NCBI RefSeq assembly: GCF_964204865.1
Contig: NC_135257.1
Span: 2,480,001 to 2,544,000 of the forward strand
DNA from: Styela clava
Lineage: Eukaryota; Chordata; Ascidiacea; Stolidobranchia; Styelidae
DNA length: 64,000 nucleotides
Direction: 5' to 3'
Position numbers and translations under genes: made by a program. A model generated the notes under the pieces. The model was not told the origin of the DNA. It saw nothing but the letters and a program-made list of their open reading frames with translations, and made no database searches. Below are positions 22,072-33,997 of this stretch, piece by piece. Within the stretch, counting starts at the first letter, position 1. The number at the start of each line of letters is the position of its first letter.

Positions 22072-24995
22072 ATGAGAAATTTAAATATTTTTCTCTTGTT
22101 ATGTGCGTTATTTGGAATGGCATTTTCAAAGTTTTGTCCAAGGATAGGACTAGAAGACGTTGATTGGGTAAAGGTAAGTGATATGTGATAGTAGTAAACA
22201 AATTTATTTTTCTTTCAGTTGCAATGCATGATCATATAGAAAACAATGAAAAATCATATAGAAAACAATTTCATAAGCATTTAGATTCGATTTCACAGGG
22301 TATACCAAGCCAAGGTACTCCACTTCTCATTGTTACTCAAATATAAATAATAATGCTGACGCCATGTATATCTAACGACATGTATATTTGATCTGATAAT
22401 GTTTACACTTATGACAAAACGTTTCTCAATATCAAATGGTTTTTATTATTTACTATAAAGATTTTGAATCCATAATATTTTCAGTTTAGTTAACTCGAGG
22501 CAACATGGTATGATGTAATTGACAATCCGCAGTACGAATACCTAATTGATTGTTGGGATTGGAAGAGTTTTGTAGCAATTGGAGATGGATTTGCAATGAA
22601 TGCAACTATGTATGCCCAAGGGTATGTCCTTACGTTTAAAAAAAATATTTTTGGACCAAAATCCCGTTTCGATTATCATAATGTTTATGTATATATTGTG
22701 GTAACTATGTTTCTTTCGGCTATTTTCGGTCGTCAAGTTGCATATTAGACAGAATTAATATTAATAATGACCGATTAGTTGTTCACTTCGTTGTTGTGGC
22801 ATTATGTTTTGTATCTTCCTAGTCAAGAGTGTTGCTGAAATCGTTATCTTGATTTACGATGTACAGTTCCTACAACTAAACTAAAACGACAAATACGCAT
22901 ATTTATGGTATATTAACATTTAAAACGACAATGCCAGTATAGATATATTTTAAATATGTATGTGTAAACATGTCTTTGCACGTTGATTTGAACATGCGTT
23001 TCTCTGTAACAAACGCTTGAACATGGTAGCAAAATATGACTAATCGCGCGAAATTATTTTCTATCTAGTTAATAATATACGATCGGCATCACCGACATGC
23101 CCAAACACACCCTCTCAACAATTGTGGAACGCTCAGCGATATCCGCATGGTAACAATCTAAATTGTAGCAATTCTATGGTTAGTTTAAGATTTCACGTTT
23201 CTAGCTGAATATGCTGAGAAAAGAAATGGCATGGCATCATAGGACTTATAATGTCCGATTTCAATATTTTTTGAAGAATTTGTAATGTTTTGCCGGAATC
23301 AAGAGAAAGCGTCGGCTATCCGTTTCAATCATAAGACTTGATGGTGTCATTTTACTGCAATCATTTTAATATTGCCACATTTTATTTTCATGTTCACAGT
23401 CGACCGGTAGAGAAACATTTAGATGTTTACCTGCATTTCATTCCCAACGAAGATGGAATTTATTCCGTCAACCAGGCTCACAGTAATTTATTTTTTTTTA
23501 ATTCAAATAAAAGTAAAACACTTGGCGTAATTATAGCATATTGCACGAGAAAATTTTATACTCATAAGTGAATATATATTATGATGCCTAGTTTGATCTG
23601 AACAACCCCACGCTCCTCGAGTAAACTCTTTTTTTCCTTACATATATCATAAATCGTAATACGTTTCACATGAGAGCAATATAGTATTTAACAAAGCGAT
23701 ATATTTATATTCGATCTGCTTCTTGTTTAGAATCAGCATACGCCAGTAGAGTTAAAGAATCCATTACTCATAAAGCTGATGAAGAAATGCTGAAGGCCGC
23801 TGATGTTGGCAAGCACTTTTTATTTTTTTTATTACTTCATGTTCAGTATGTTTTACGTAGAATAATGCACTTCAATGGAGCGAGAGTTGAGCCCAAAAAA
23901 TGAAATAAAATATCCCGTTCACGCATTCGACTGTTCGAGTTCCGTTCTGTTCAAATACATTTCTCATATATACTATGCAATTTTTATTTAACAATACATT
24001 TGATATTTTATTTATTCGTATACGTTGTCATGTAATAATGCCTTTTTTATTCAGTTGCTGACATCATTTTCTCGGCAAAATACTTCTTTGTAACAAACTA
24101 CAAAACCTATTTCATTGTTGCACAATGCGATCCAGAAGAAGGTGATGTGGATATTTAATAATTATACTTATATGTAGACTCATTTTTTTTATTTTTTGTA
24201 ATGTATACAGTGTGTTCCCTTTCTAGAAAATCCAATAACCATCAAATTTGGGGGTTTAATAAGATTTGTATATCCATAATATTGGTATGAATAATAATGA
24301 ATAAGCGCCCATTGTTTACAAAGCAATCAACCGAAATTTTACCAATCTTTTATGTATTTGACGCTCATGAAAAATAAGACAAAAAGAGTAAGAGTAGACT
24401 ATAAATTTATTTCTACTTTACTTGGCTACTTACTATTATACACAGTTCATTATCTTATATTTGAGTAAAAACGGCAATCGCGACAACGACATATTTGTCC
24501 TTTTTCGTGGGTAATGAAATGTTAGATAGGTTACTCATTGAATTAATATATTTTACTAGTCTTCAAGTCTTGAGGAGTTGGTTAGTAAGATTATTGATTA
24601 GGCAAAAAACTTGTATTAATATGGTGTAAGTTAAACACGATTATAAATAACGGCAATCGCGACAACGACATATTTGTCCTTTTTTCGTGGGTAATGAAAT
24701 ATTAGATAGGTTACTCATTGAATTAATATATTTTACTAGTCTTCAAGTCTCGAAGAGTTGGTTAGTAAGATTATTGATTAGGCAAAAAACTTGTATTAAT
24801 ATGGTGTAAGTTGAACACGATTATAAATAACGGCAAACGCGTTCTTAAATTTCAGGTATGGCCATTTTTGTTAAAAATAGAAGAGTACGACCAAATGGCC
24901 AGGATATTTTGAATGTATGGAATTTACTGATCGAAAACGAGGAAATTCCTAGAGAAGACATGGTCTTCAAGCAAACGTGCATCAACAGAAATTAA
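22072..24995 (+). CDS. secreted lipocalin (apolipoprotein D-like), gene 1 of tandem pair
   Basis: Six exons: 22072-22173, 22500-22621, 23400-23482, 23731-23808, 24055-24141, 24856-24995. They give 203 residues. A signal peptide (LNIFLLLCALFGMAFS) is followed by FCPRIGLEDVDW. The lipocalin first motif appears as ATWYDVIDNP and the second as FFVTNYKTYFIVAQC. Four cysteines (FCPR, IDCWD, AQCDP, QTCIN) match the usual two disulfides. Lipocalins are secreted beta-barrels that bind small hydrophobic ligands; the ligand is unknown here. Intron phases (0,2,1,1,1) equal those of the next gene. Oddities: the intron after exon 4 starts with GC (GCAAGC), and exon 2 must use the acceptor CTCGAG at 22499, because the paralogue's acceptor position would put an in-frame TAA. 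Exon 6 is preceded by a tandem duplication in the intron. Confidence 0.85.
24471..24838 (+). repeat. two-copy tandem duplication, about 180-bp unit, inside lipocalin 1 intron 5
   Basis: ACGGCAATCGCGACAACGAC starts at 24471 and again at 24650, and a partial third start lies at 24830. The two full units differ at only a few positions (for example one extra T in the T-run and two changes in TCTTGAGGAG versus TCTCGAAGAG). The array ends 18 bp before the acceptor of the last exon, so the duplication lies between exon 5 and exon 6. Confidence 0.9.
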
Positions 24996-25047
24996 AATCG
25001 TGAAGGATACTACGTTACATTATCACGACGTGTGCGTGATTTTTTTG

Positions 25048-25053
25048 AATAAA
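25048..25053 (+). terminator. poly(A) signal AATAAA of lipocalin gene 1
   Basis: AATAAA lies 53 bp after the stop codon at 24995, a normal distance for a short 3' UTR. Confidence 0.65.
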
Positions 25054-27264
25054 TTCTCGCTGATTTACGTTTTATGTACCCTTCCATTCAAGTATGGTTC
25101 TAGGAGAGAAAGTATACAATTTGATCAATTAGCTAATGGCAGGCATCATTAGACGGTGTATTTGAAATTGAGAAAATAATGTCACTGTGTTCATTCGGGC
25201 CTCGTAGGTCATCGAAGATTCATAATGCAATTTCGGATGTGGACACAAAATTCAGACCCGGCAAAAAAACATTGAATGATGATTCCGCATAATAGTATAT
25301 AGAAACTACAATATATATAACATATTGAGTATATATAAATGATACTGTTAATTTGGAAAATCTTTCAATTTCCGTTATACAAATGGCGCAATCTTATCTA
25401 TTTTACACTGGATGGCGTCGAATACTGTATTAAACTCTTTATATACAAATGGAAATTTTTATTTTGCCTAAATTTAAAGAAACGGTATGACGAGCTTAGT
25501 TTAAGAGAATAATATCAGTTTGTTTTAATATTTGTTAATAGTTTGTTTTCTTAAACTGGGTTCATAAACCCATAGGGTTCGGTAGAGCTGTTCCAGGGGG
25601 TTCGGCAAATGTCATTTAAACAGTTCTATATCATTGAACTTTTCTGTTACCCAGCAGCGTATTAGTTACGAAAAATAAACTATAGTTTCTGAATGATATC
25701 CAATTTTACACGTCGAAACAACTCATAAAATAATTTAGCTGTGTTTAACTTCGCTCAGATATATAAGTTTTAGTAAACCTATAAATGACTGTGGAAACTC
25801 ATCTCGCCACGAATGTCGTATACGTTCGAGTGTACTTTTATATGATAACTCTTTCAAATGCTTTTCTATCATGGGTACGAAATATCTTTGGTTGTTATGA
25901 CAAACTTGAGCTAAATATTTGCGTGAACGACGGGATGTTTGAAGTCAGGTGTTTATTGGCGGCTAGAATATTTCACCAAAACTATTGCATAAAATTATCA
26001 TCATCTCAGTCATTTGTTACCGCTATATTTCTGTAAAGCAATGGACTAACCCTTTTATCCGCTTTTTATTGCAGTTTGAAGGTTGAGAAACGAATGAGTT
26101 GAGACATTCTATTATTTTTTGGATCTCGAATACTGCAATTTTTGTTATAGGCCAATCAGTTTTTCGCCTTTTCCCCGTATAAGTTATCTAAGTAAAAACA
26201 TCTGATTTCTGTTTTCCCTGCTGTCAACACTATTGTGACACAACAACGGCTCTCTATATCTCTTCATATTCCATAAACTTGCACAAAATCAACTCCCCTT
26301 AGTTCAGATTGCGATCTTAGTTTCAATCGTTCAATTTGTTGGGGTTCGATGTGAGCTTGCAGAATAGCATGGGGGTTTGACAGGCTCGCAAAGGTAAATA
26401 ACCACTAGTTTACCCAATTAGACTTTTTAACCGCACACGTTGAAACCGTGATCTCATCAGTTTACATCAGAAATGAGTTTCTGCTAATTCTTTTAGTAGT
26501 TACAAACGTTATGCGCAAACATTATGGGAACAAATAACAAACAAATAACATGTAGAAAACTTCATCATAGTAATTTAATTAATACATCTATTTGACATGT
26601 GTTACAAGTCATTTCTCATATACATTTCAAGTGTAACATTTGTAATGATAGTTTGCACTAGGGTGCTAGACTAAATTAATCTGATTAGCTGATAGATTAC
26701 GGCCTAGTGTATGCTGTGTTCATCCACTATAAAGGCTAAATCTGTATGTGTTTCTATACGCACATGATATGAAGAGGCCACCACCTCATTGATACATCAA
26801 CGTCATAGAGTACTTGAATATAAAATCCGTTGACAGTGTATGTACACAACTTGAATGGCTGTATATATAAATATATAAAGTTGGTTGTATAGATAGTGCA
26901 TATGACATTTGCTGGGTATGTACAACACTTAATGACGGTATTGATTTGTTGGCTGTGTATGCATATGACATTATAATACATTAGCTATACATGTATATCT
27001 GATTGGCTATATAACCTATACGTTGACTATATATTTTGGCGGTACATGTATATCACTTTCTCAACCTCACTCATTAATTTTGATCGTTTTGTTAGATATT
27101 AGCCAATATTCAAAAATTGAATTTATCTGCTTTGCTTGCTATGTGAAGTCCACATTCCACAACAATCATCACCTTAGGCAATATTTGTTGTATCAGCTTA
27201 ACTGATTGTTGAGTCAAATACACTGCAATCGATTTATACTCTTCGTTAGCTTTTGGTGCAAAGA
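25054..27264. other. intergenic between the two lipocalin genes; hAT-like fragment at about 25550-25620
   Basis: No coding sequence was recognised. At about 25553-25617, CTTAAACTGGGTTCATAAAC and CAGGGGGTTCGGCAAATG resemble a hAT terminus; the partner end was not found. Positions about 26860-27050 repeat words such as GGCTGTGTATGCATATGACA and TACATGTATATC, a degenerate short tandem array. The promoter of lipocalin 2 should lie at the right side. Confidence 0.45.
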
Positions 27265-30200
27265 ATGGGCTTTTTCATAGGTTATATTCTGACGCTGTTC
27301 CTATTGGTGGGAACAGTATTTACACGTCTTTGTCCCAGACTGAAATATGAAACTGTTGATTGGGATAAGGTAAGAGTTTATATTTATAACCTATATAGAC
27401 GTTGTTTAACTTATTTACTTCTTGAATAAAATTTTCAGTAATAACCTACACCCCATTTTATCATAACTTCATAACTATATCGAAATGAGCTATACCAACC
27501 ACTACATAAAACTTGTCAGAACCATTATGCAATTCAATTATGATTGAACGCTTAACTTTTATTTCAGTTTCATTTTCCTAACTTAAGTTTGTTTCACCGA
27601 AAAAATTTCGCAGCGCGAAAAGTAGCAAAAAATCTTGAAAACAAAATTATGTGCTCAGGCTTATAGTCGGCATTGTGACAAATGTGTGATACGCGATGTA
27701 CACAACTGTGTTCGACTGAAAAGAAAACGATGCATGTAGTCAAAAAATATAAAAATTACCCTTTCATCGCATTTCAATTATTAAAAACGATTTTTGTATG
27801 AATAGCCTCGTTGATCGAAAATGCCGTCTAAAATCAACACAGTGATTCAAGCACATTCAAATACAATATATATGTGCTATTTTATGTAGTAAAGGTTGAA
27901 TACTTAACAACAGACTAGTAGTACTCTTAAACTGGGTGTCTAAATATAAAAATCTCCTGTGTATTACCGAGAGCCGTATATTATTTGCATGACATGGGTC
28001 AAGTCGGAGGCGGTTGGAGACTGGAGCTCTGTGCTCAGTTCACAAATACCCTGTCATCGTGTTCTTCAATATTAATATTCAATGAGGGGTTCACATAATC
28101 GACATCTTTTATGAAGAGCTTGGAATGATATGATTTATGTACCCATTTCTCTGGTGTTTCACTTCACCGCTGGTGGGTCACGCTACGTGCGTGAACCATA
28201 TTTGCATATTGAAACTTTTTCGTACCCAACTCATGCTGATAAACCTATAAGAAGTGATGATTTGCAATACTACTGTACTATCTTTTCTTCTGTATAAATT
28301 TCTGTCCTAATGCAATCATCTTTTTGAACATAATATTTCATAGCAAACATAAATTAAGGCGTCGTGAAAGACACACGATCTATAACTTTTATTGGCTATG
28401 TTTGATGGATTGTTTTTGTAATAAACAAATTCATGATCGGTTTACTGTATAATATTTTAGTTGAGCAAGATGGAAGCAACATGGTATGATGTGATTGAAA
28501 ATCCGTTGACGCCAAAAATAATAGATTGCTGGGATGTTCACAGCTTTGTTTCTTACGGAAATGATTTTGAAATGAAAATACGTCAACACGTTCATGGGCA
28601 AGTTTTATTTGTTGTTGATGACATTTAAAATTTTGTTCTCATTTTTGAAAGTTGAGGAAATAATCAGTTGTAAAATTTATACAATTGCCTCCATAAATAG
28701 CTTCCAATGCCGACTTAAAACTAACACGTAACTAACGGGGTTCTCAATCAATTTGTTAAACTTTGTAATTCAAGAAATTTTCGAACACATGTCAGATTTT
28801 AACATTGTTGGTGCAGAACAGAAGCGATGAAAGAAAATGCAAACAACTGGCAATTATCCCAAGTGAAATTCTTATTGTCGAGTTTGTAGTCGATATTGGC
28901 CGTGGCTTATACAGCCTAATTCAACGCGATGACGCATATAATCGCAGCTTATTTTTGAATCGTTGTTTGTGCAGAGCCTGGATCTTGGTAAATTTAAATT
29001 TGGGGATAATTTATTTAAATATACCAGGTCTAGTTCAGAATGAATGTTTGAATAAACCCCTTATCGACTTTAGAGGCTGGTAGTAGTTATCGAACTTTTT
29101 TTGCTCGCGGCGCACTAAGCTAACGAAAATAATTTTGCGGCACACTTGTAAAAAATAATTTAGCTTTAAACAAATTTATTTAGCGAATGTTAATGTGTTG
29201 TGTGTGCCTGCATTGAGAAACAACTGAAACGAGGTTCCGTCTCTTTTTTTGGTTTCAATTTTAGTCAGAGCAGAAAATCCGTGTTCACAGAGCCATGGGA
29301 ATGCAAATGACTAAATTGTTTTGATGGCTTTTGCAACGATGATTGAATAAAATTTGTAAGCAAATAGTCAAATCTCGTCCTAACTTGGTTTTCTGTTTGG
29401 CCTAACTAACCGCGCAAGTCAATGTGGTGAAAGGTGGACATCTGTTTACAAATACATTATAACATTTTGATACAATTATAATGTAACAATCACCCTTACT
29501 ACAACGACAAGGCAAATGCTATAATATTATCAGTCTAATAATAAATAATGCGTACTCCAAGTCTCACAAGATTGCCCGTTGCATGCATGTGTACTACGAA
29601 TAGCTTATTTTTAAATTCCAAAAAGCTCCGTACAGTTTGAGCAACGCTGGGCTATAGCTTGCAGGCTATTGCGAGTGTAGCCACTGTAGATAGCAGACAC
29701 ATCATCGTATGGAGGATTCCTTTTCTTTTATCGTTCATATTTTCAATTGCAATATCATGATTTTATACGCACTTCAGCTGCACTAATTTCTCAGTTGTAC
29801 TTTCCAGCCGAAACATGGACGATGCATTAAATGCTCGTATTCACTTCATAGCAAATGAAGACGGAACGTATTCACCTAACCAAACACAAAGTAAGTTAAG
29901 ATTTGTCATTGCATCACCTTTTCTTATAAGCTAGGGCACTAGGCTGAATTATGATCTGGTAGTAATTTAAAAATGTGTTTTTCACGAAAACTGCTATGTT
30001 TCAGCAGAATAGCCAAGGCATGACATGCAGTAGGTTAGATAAATCGGCCGGGCCAAATTACACGTACGGTGAGAATCGATGCGATTTGACCTTCGCCAAT
30101 TATATCAACGACGAAGCCACGTTTGAAACAAAAATATGTAATATATCTAATGATCATTTATCTTTAAAATTATAAATCATCTTCATTTTTTCAAGCTTGA

Positions 30201-31724
30201 TGATATTCGTGAACATGTTGATATTGTACTTTCATCAAAATCAGCTTTTGCATTTCGTTTAAAAATGTTGTTGTGCTTAGTATAATTATTATAGTGAATA
30301 TATCTAGCCCCGGGCAACATAAAACAGTTTTCTGATTAACAAAGTTTCATAAACCTGATTTATCGAAAATGTTTAATTGTTACTTAAGTCTTCTACGTGT
30401 ATTTTAATTTATGGAATTTCATTTTCGTTTTTGATTACAGAAGTTGATTTTACTACAACAAGCAAGAAAGCAATTTCACATAGATTTGATAAGAAAGTTA
30501 GTGAGGTTGATGCTCGTAAGTAATTCATCATTTTGTTATATTTACAAGGTAGAGAGAACGGCGCTCCGGAAGTATTTGTACCAAGATGACGCACAACTTC
30601 AACAACCTTAACCTGTTACACATTCTATGTTCAGGTTGTGAGCCATATTGATACGAATACTTTGGGAGCACCGAAAGAACATGCATAAAAATTATCCTTT
30701 CAATGCAATTCTAATAAAAAATAAAACACAAATTGCAAAAATGTTTCTAGTCTCATTGTGGCCATTATCGTCTCTTTTATCATATGACATTTTGATTCTA
30801 TGGTACTAAATATTTTTAAAATATCGCCTCCGAAGAAAAAATTATTGCCTTGAAACTTTTGAATTAAAATTTTGTAGTGATGTACATATATCACAAAATT
30901 TCTGTTTTGTGTATTTCAACTCAATGACACGTGACCTGCCGGACAAAAATGAAATAAAGTGGTATTACACGGTGACAACATAGTTTTATTTTATATCCAG
31001 TTGCGGACTTCATATTTGCGGGAAAGTTTTTCTTCATTACGGACTACAAAAATTATTTCATCGTTGCATCGTGCGATGCTGAAAGAGGTAATAATACGAG
31101 TATACCTAGTTGAGATGAACGAAAACACGTTTGCCTAATGTACTAGGAAATCGTAATGAGTTTAATTTTGATGAACTATATCGAACGAAAGGCAATAATC
31201 ACAAATTAGCCCTTTTACACGATTTCCAAGTTGCCATTCGGCGGGTACCACTGAGAGTACCACCAAAAACAGTTTGAATATTTCAGACCCGGAGCATATA
31301 GTTCATGAACATTAGCACTAGGTAGTACATATACACGTAAACGAAGATCCAAATTCACCCGTCACATCCTCCGTGGTGCTATTTAGTGAGTTATACTGCC
31401 ATGACTTATAGTTTGAAAAGAGCTTCTACTTGAATATACCAACTTTTTTGGTTTTTAAACTCCGTTCTTTTTTCAGGATTGAGTGTATTTGTAAAAAACA
31501 GAACCCTTCGACCAGATGGACAAGACATGTTAAATTTGTGGAATATGTTTATTAAATACAGAGAATTACCGCAACAAAAGGTGGTTTTGAGCGAAGCATG
31601 TATTAATCGAAAATCTGGCAGTAGAGCTTGGTCTTTACACCAATGCAGTATATTTTCGCATCCTTCAATCATTTTATTGTTATACGTTGGTCATTGCGTT
31701 ATCAGCCATATTTTATTTTGGTGA
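27265..31724 (+). CDS. lipocalin, probably GPI-anchored, gene 2 of tandem pair
   Basis: Six exons: 27265-27369, 28461-28597, 29808-29890, 30441-30515, 31001-31087, 31477-31724. They give 244 residues with the same phases as gene 1. A signal peptide (GYILTLFLLVGTVF) precedes LCPRLKYETVDW. Lipocalin motif 1 is ATWYDVIENP and motif 2 is FFFITDYKNYFIVASC. The four cysteines are conserved. Unlike gene 1, which stops right after CINRN, this one continues about 37 residues past CINRK: a small-residue stretch (SGSRAW) and then a hydrophobic end (SIILLLYVGHCVISHILFW). That is the layout of a GPI-attachment signal, as known for the insect lipocalin Lazarillo; a short transmembrane tail is the alternative. 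The intron after exon 2 uses a GC donor (GCAAGT). Introns carry a hAT relic and an inverted-repeat MITE. Confidence 0.85.
29090..29330 (-). pseudogene. hAT transposase C-terminal relic in lipocalin 2 intron 2
   Basis: On the - strand around 29160-29315 the frame reads WLCEHGFSALTKIETKKR, then a short run before stops. This matches the conserved C-terminal block of hAT transposases (usual form YLCESGFSALTxIKTKxR). Just beyond it, TGCGCCGCGAGCAAAAAAAG at about 29091-29110 (- strand) looks like a hAT terminus. The rest of the element was not delimited. Confidence 0.6.
30560..30673. repeat. short inverted-repeat MITE, copy in lipocalin 2 intron 4
   Basis: GCTCCGGAAGTATTTGTACC at the left and, inverted, GATACGAATACTTTGGGAGC at the right bracket a core with AACCTTAACCTGTTACACA. 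This is the same family as 6664-7040 and 52046-52147, more diverged. It begins about 45 bp after exon 4. Confidence 0.65.
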
Positions 31725-31760
31725 AGGAACGAGTCTTGTTGAAACTATAGTTTTGTTTAT

Positions 31761-31766
31761 AATAAA
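31761..31766 (+). terminator. poly(A) signal AATAAA of lipocalin gene 2
   Basis: AATAAA lies 37 bp after the TGA stop that ends at 31724, supporting the long form of the last exon. Confidence 0.7.
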
Positions 31767-32879
31767 ACTTTTTTATTGAAAATTCTAATCATCCATGCAC
31801 TGTAAAAATAAAATTAGTTGGGAAACCTAATGGAATTAAAACAGTCGCTCTTGTAACTCTGACCCTCTGGTTCTCCCTCCAGAATGAAAAAAAAAATTGT
31901 GTTAGTATAAATGTTGGAACTTTTTCATATTATAGCCTAGAGAGATTTTAATAACCTGATTCTACGATAATTTTAAATAAATATCCAACGGTGAAGATTT
32001 AATATTTCTTAATATGACTATGCCTTTGATTTGGGCGAGGAAAAAGGATCTTTCGTTCTTTTAAATTACTCAAATTTGAGACACAATTTGCAATGGTCAG
32101 GATGCAAGTTGTGTTAGTCGTCAACAGACAGCGAATTTATATTTGAATTGAGCCACCAGAGTACGATTCCGTACGGTAACGTTATTAACAGTGTTTGAGC
32201 CTATAAATAAAGCCTGTAAAAACTGTGTGTTTTGAGAATATTGCTTTTTTCAAGAAATCAACCTATGATATGAGAAATTATATTCTAATGAGCCTCAGAA
32301 AATCAGACTGGCTAGTAATCGTAGCCGATCATTAACGCAGGCTTGGGCGCCATTACCAGTACTACATTCCGTTGATATTAAGAAGTACGATGCATAATAA
32401 ATATGCAACGATACTAAATGTAATATCAGGTCCATGAAGTTCGAATACTTTGTTGACCTTTAAGTGATAATCAAATAAAGGAATTCCCGTATTTTGATGA
32501 TCAAATTGTTAAACGCAATATATATATTAAAAGTGTTGTGGGAGCATGACTATTCTAGTATTACTGCCCAAAAGTTTTTTATATGACGTCTAAACTGCTA
32601 TCGATAGAATGATACAAAACGAAGAGTTTAAAAAATTGACTCGTTCATAATAAATAATTGTCACGTGTGAAATTTAATTTTTAATCGTATATTTACGGAA
32701 ACCAGGTTAAACTTGAGAAAATCTGTTAATTTATTTGCAACATGTTCCAAGCTTATTAACTTAAGTTATATAAATTATTGGAAAAAATAGGATTCTGGAA
32801 GAATGCTTTTGGTAGTTTTTCTTAGTCGCTGAATAGTGGATGCCTAAATTTTTAGCTGTATCTTTAAACCAGGGGTTTC
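31767..32879. other. intergenic, no recognised feature
   Basis: AT-rich, no frame with family similarity, no clear repeat ends before the 8-mer CTTTAAAC at 32872-32879, which flanks the next hAT element. Confidence 0.5.
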
Positions 32880-33954
32880 CCAACCTTTTTTCTGTCAAGT
32901 CATGAGTCTTTGAAATATCAAAAGACAGCCTGCTGCGAGCATTAGAGAAAGTGATTATGCTTATTAAAACTTGGGAGAGATTTTAAGAATCCATTAGTTA
33001 GGCAGACGACAAGGGCAATAATATCAACACAAAGATTTTATTTAGTTACATCTGGTCAATAAATTGTTGTTTCAACAAATCGTCAGTCAATATATATCAC
33101 AACTTTGTTCGGTATCTGATTACCGGGGGTTTGCGTTGATTGTTTCGTGACTCAGGTGGTAGATACCTGTGTGGTGTTTCTTGCGAGTTCGAACAACGAG
33201 GAAATTTTTTTTTTTTTCTGGTAGGTGTCAATGGTGGCAACTCAAATTTTCTAAATTAAAAGGCGGCAATACAAAATACTAAAAATAAAACGGAGAACAC
33301 GATAAGTTTTGTTTTATGATGGTCCGCGACCGATTAAAAACGCTTTTTTAGACATTTCAAATCGCAACATTATGGGTGCTACCGTAGTTTACGTACCAGG
33401 ACATTCTCCCTTAGAATTCTTTGCTTTACTGCCTCCACATTGGTACGTACAGTACTGTCGTGTGTGTTGTATGAAGAACAGCTCAGATTTGTCCAATTCA
33501 CAAATATACGAGTCAAAACAAAATATACCATGCCATTTACCACGCATATTTGTGCCCACGGATTGTCATGATATTTTCTGAATAGTATTACTTTTATTTC
33601 GTCACCACAACCGCAGATTAAAGATCACAATTAAATTAATAATAAAGCAAGGTGATGAATATGTATTTTCGATTTACTAATATACTTTAATCATCTTGTC
33701 GTAAGTCGTCGCAACCGCAAGTTACCATGAACACAATTAAATTAAAATAGAAAGACATTTTAAATTCTCGTCGTTGTCATGGATTGAATATTGTGCGACA
33801 GAAAAAGCCATTGTTGAAATTCATTGAAATTTTGTTGTGTTTGGTTTTATTGCTTCTTCACACAGAGTACGGTTGAAATATACGCACCTTGAGTCCGCAA
33901 AGGTTTTCGCTGGTGAAAAAATGATCCGCGACCGAAAAAGGTTGGGAAACGCTG
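32880..33954. mobile_element. non-autonomous hAT element, probable 8-bp target duplication
   Basis: The left end reads CAGGGGTTTCCCAACCTTTT and the right end, read inward, CAGCGTTTCCCAACCTTTTT followed by CGGTCGCGGATC. Flanking 8-mers CTTTAAAC and CGATAAAC agree at six of eight positions. It carries the first copy of a 153-bp segment repeated at 34219-34371. The 90-codon frame at 33309-33581 has no recognisable domain. Confidence 0.7.
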
Positions 33955-33997
33955 CGATAAACAGTTCCACACCCCTGGTTTAGTTGGTTAGTTTAAA

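Noticed and set aside
24471-24838. Tandem 180-bp units considered as a satellite or CRISPR-like array
   Set aside because: There are only two full copies, contiguous without spacers, in an animal intron. It is a simple tandem duplication.
25553-26410. Possible hAT element starting CTTAAACTGGG
   Set aside because: A matching right terminal repeat could not be found, so only a fragment is mentioned in the intergenic entry.
28805-29083. 92-codon frame in intron 2 of lipocalin 2
   Set aside because: It has no splice link to the phased exons, and no recognisable domain.
33309-33581. 90-codon frame within a hAT element
   Set aside because: No transposase motif is visible, and the frame lies in non-autonomous element DNA.
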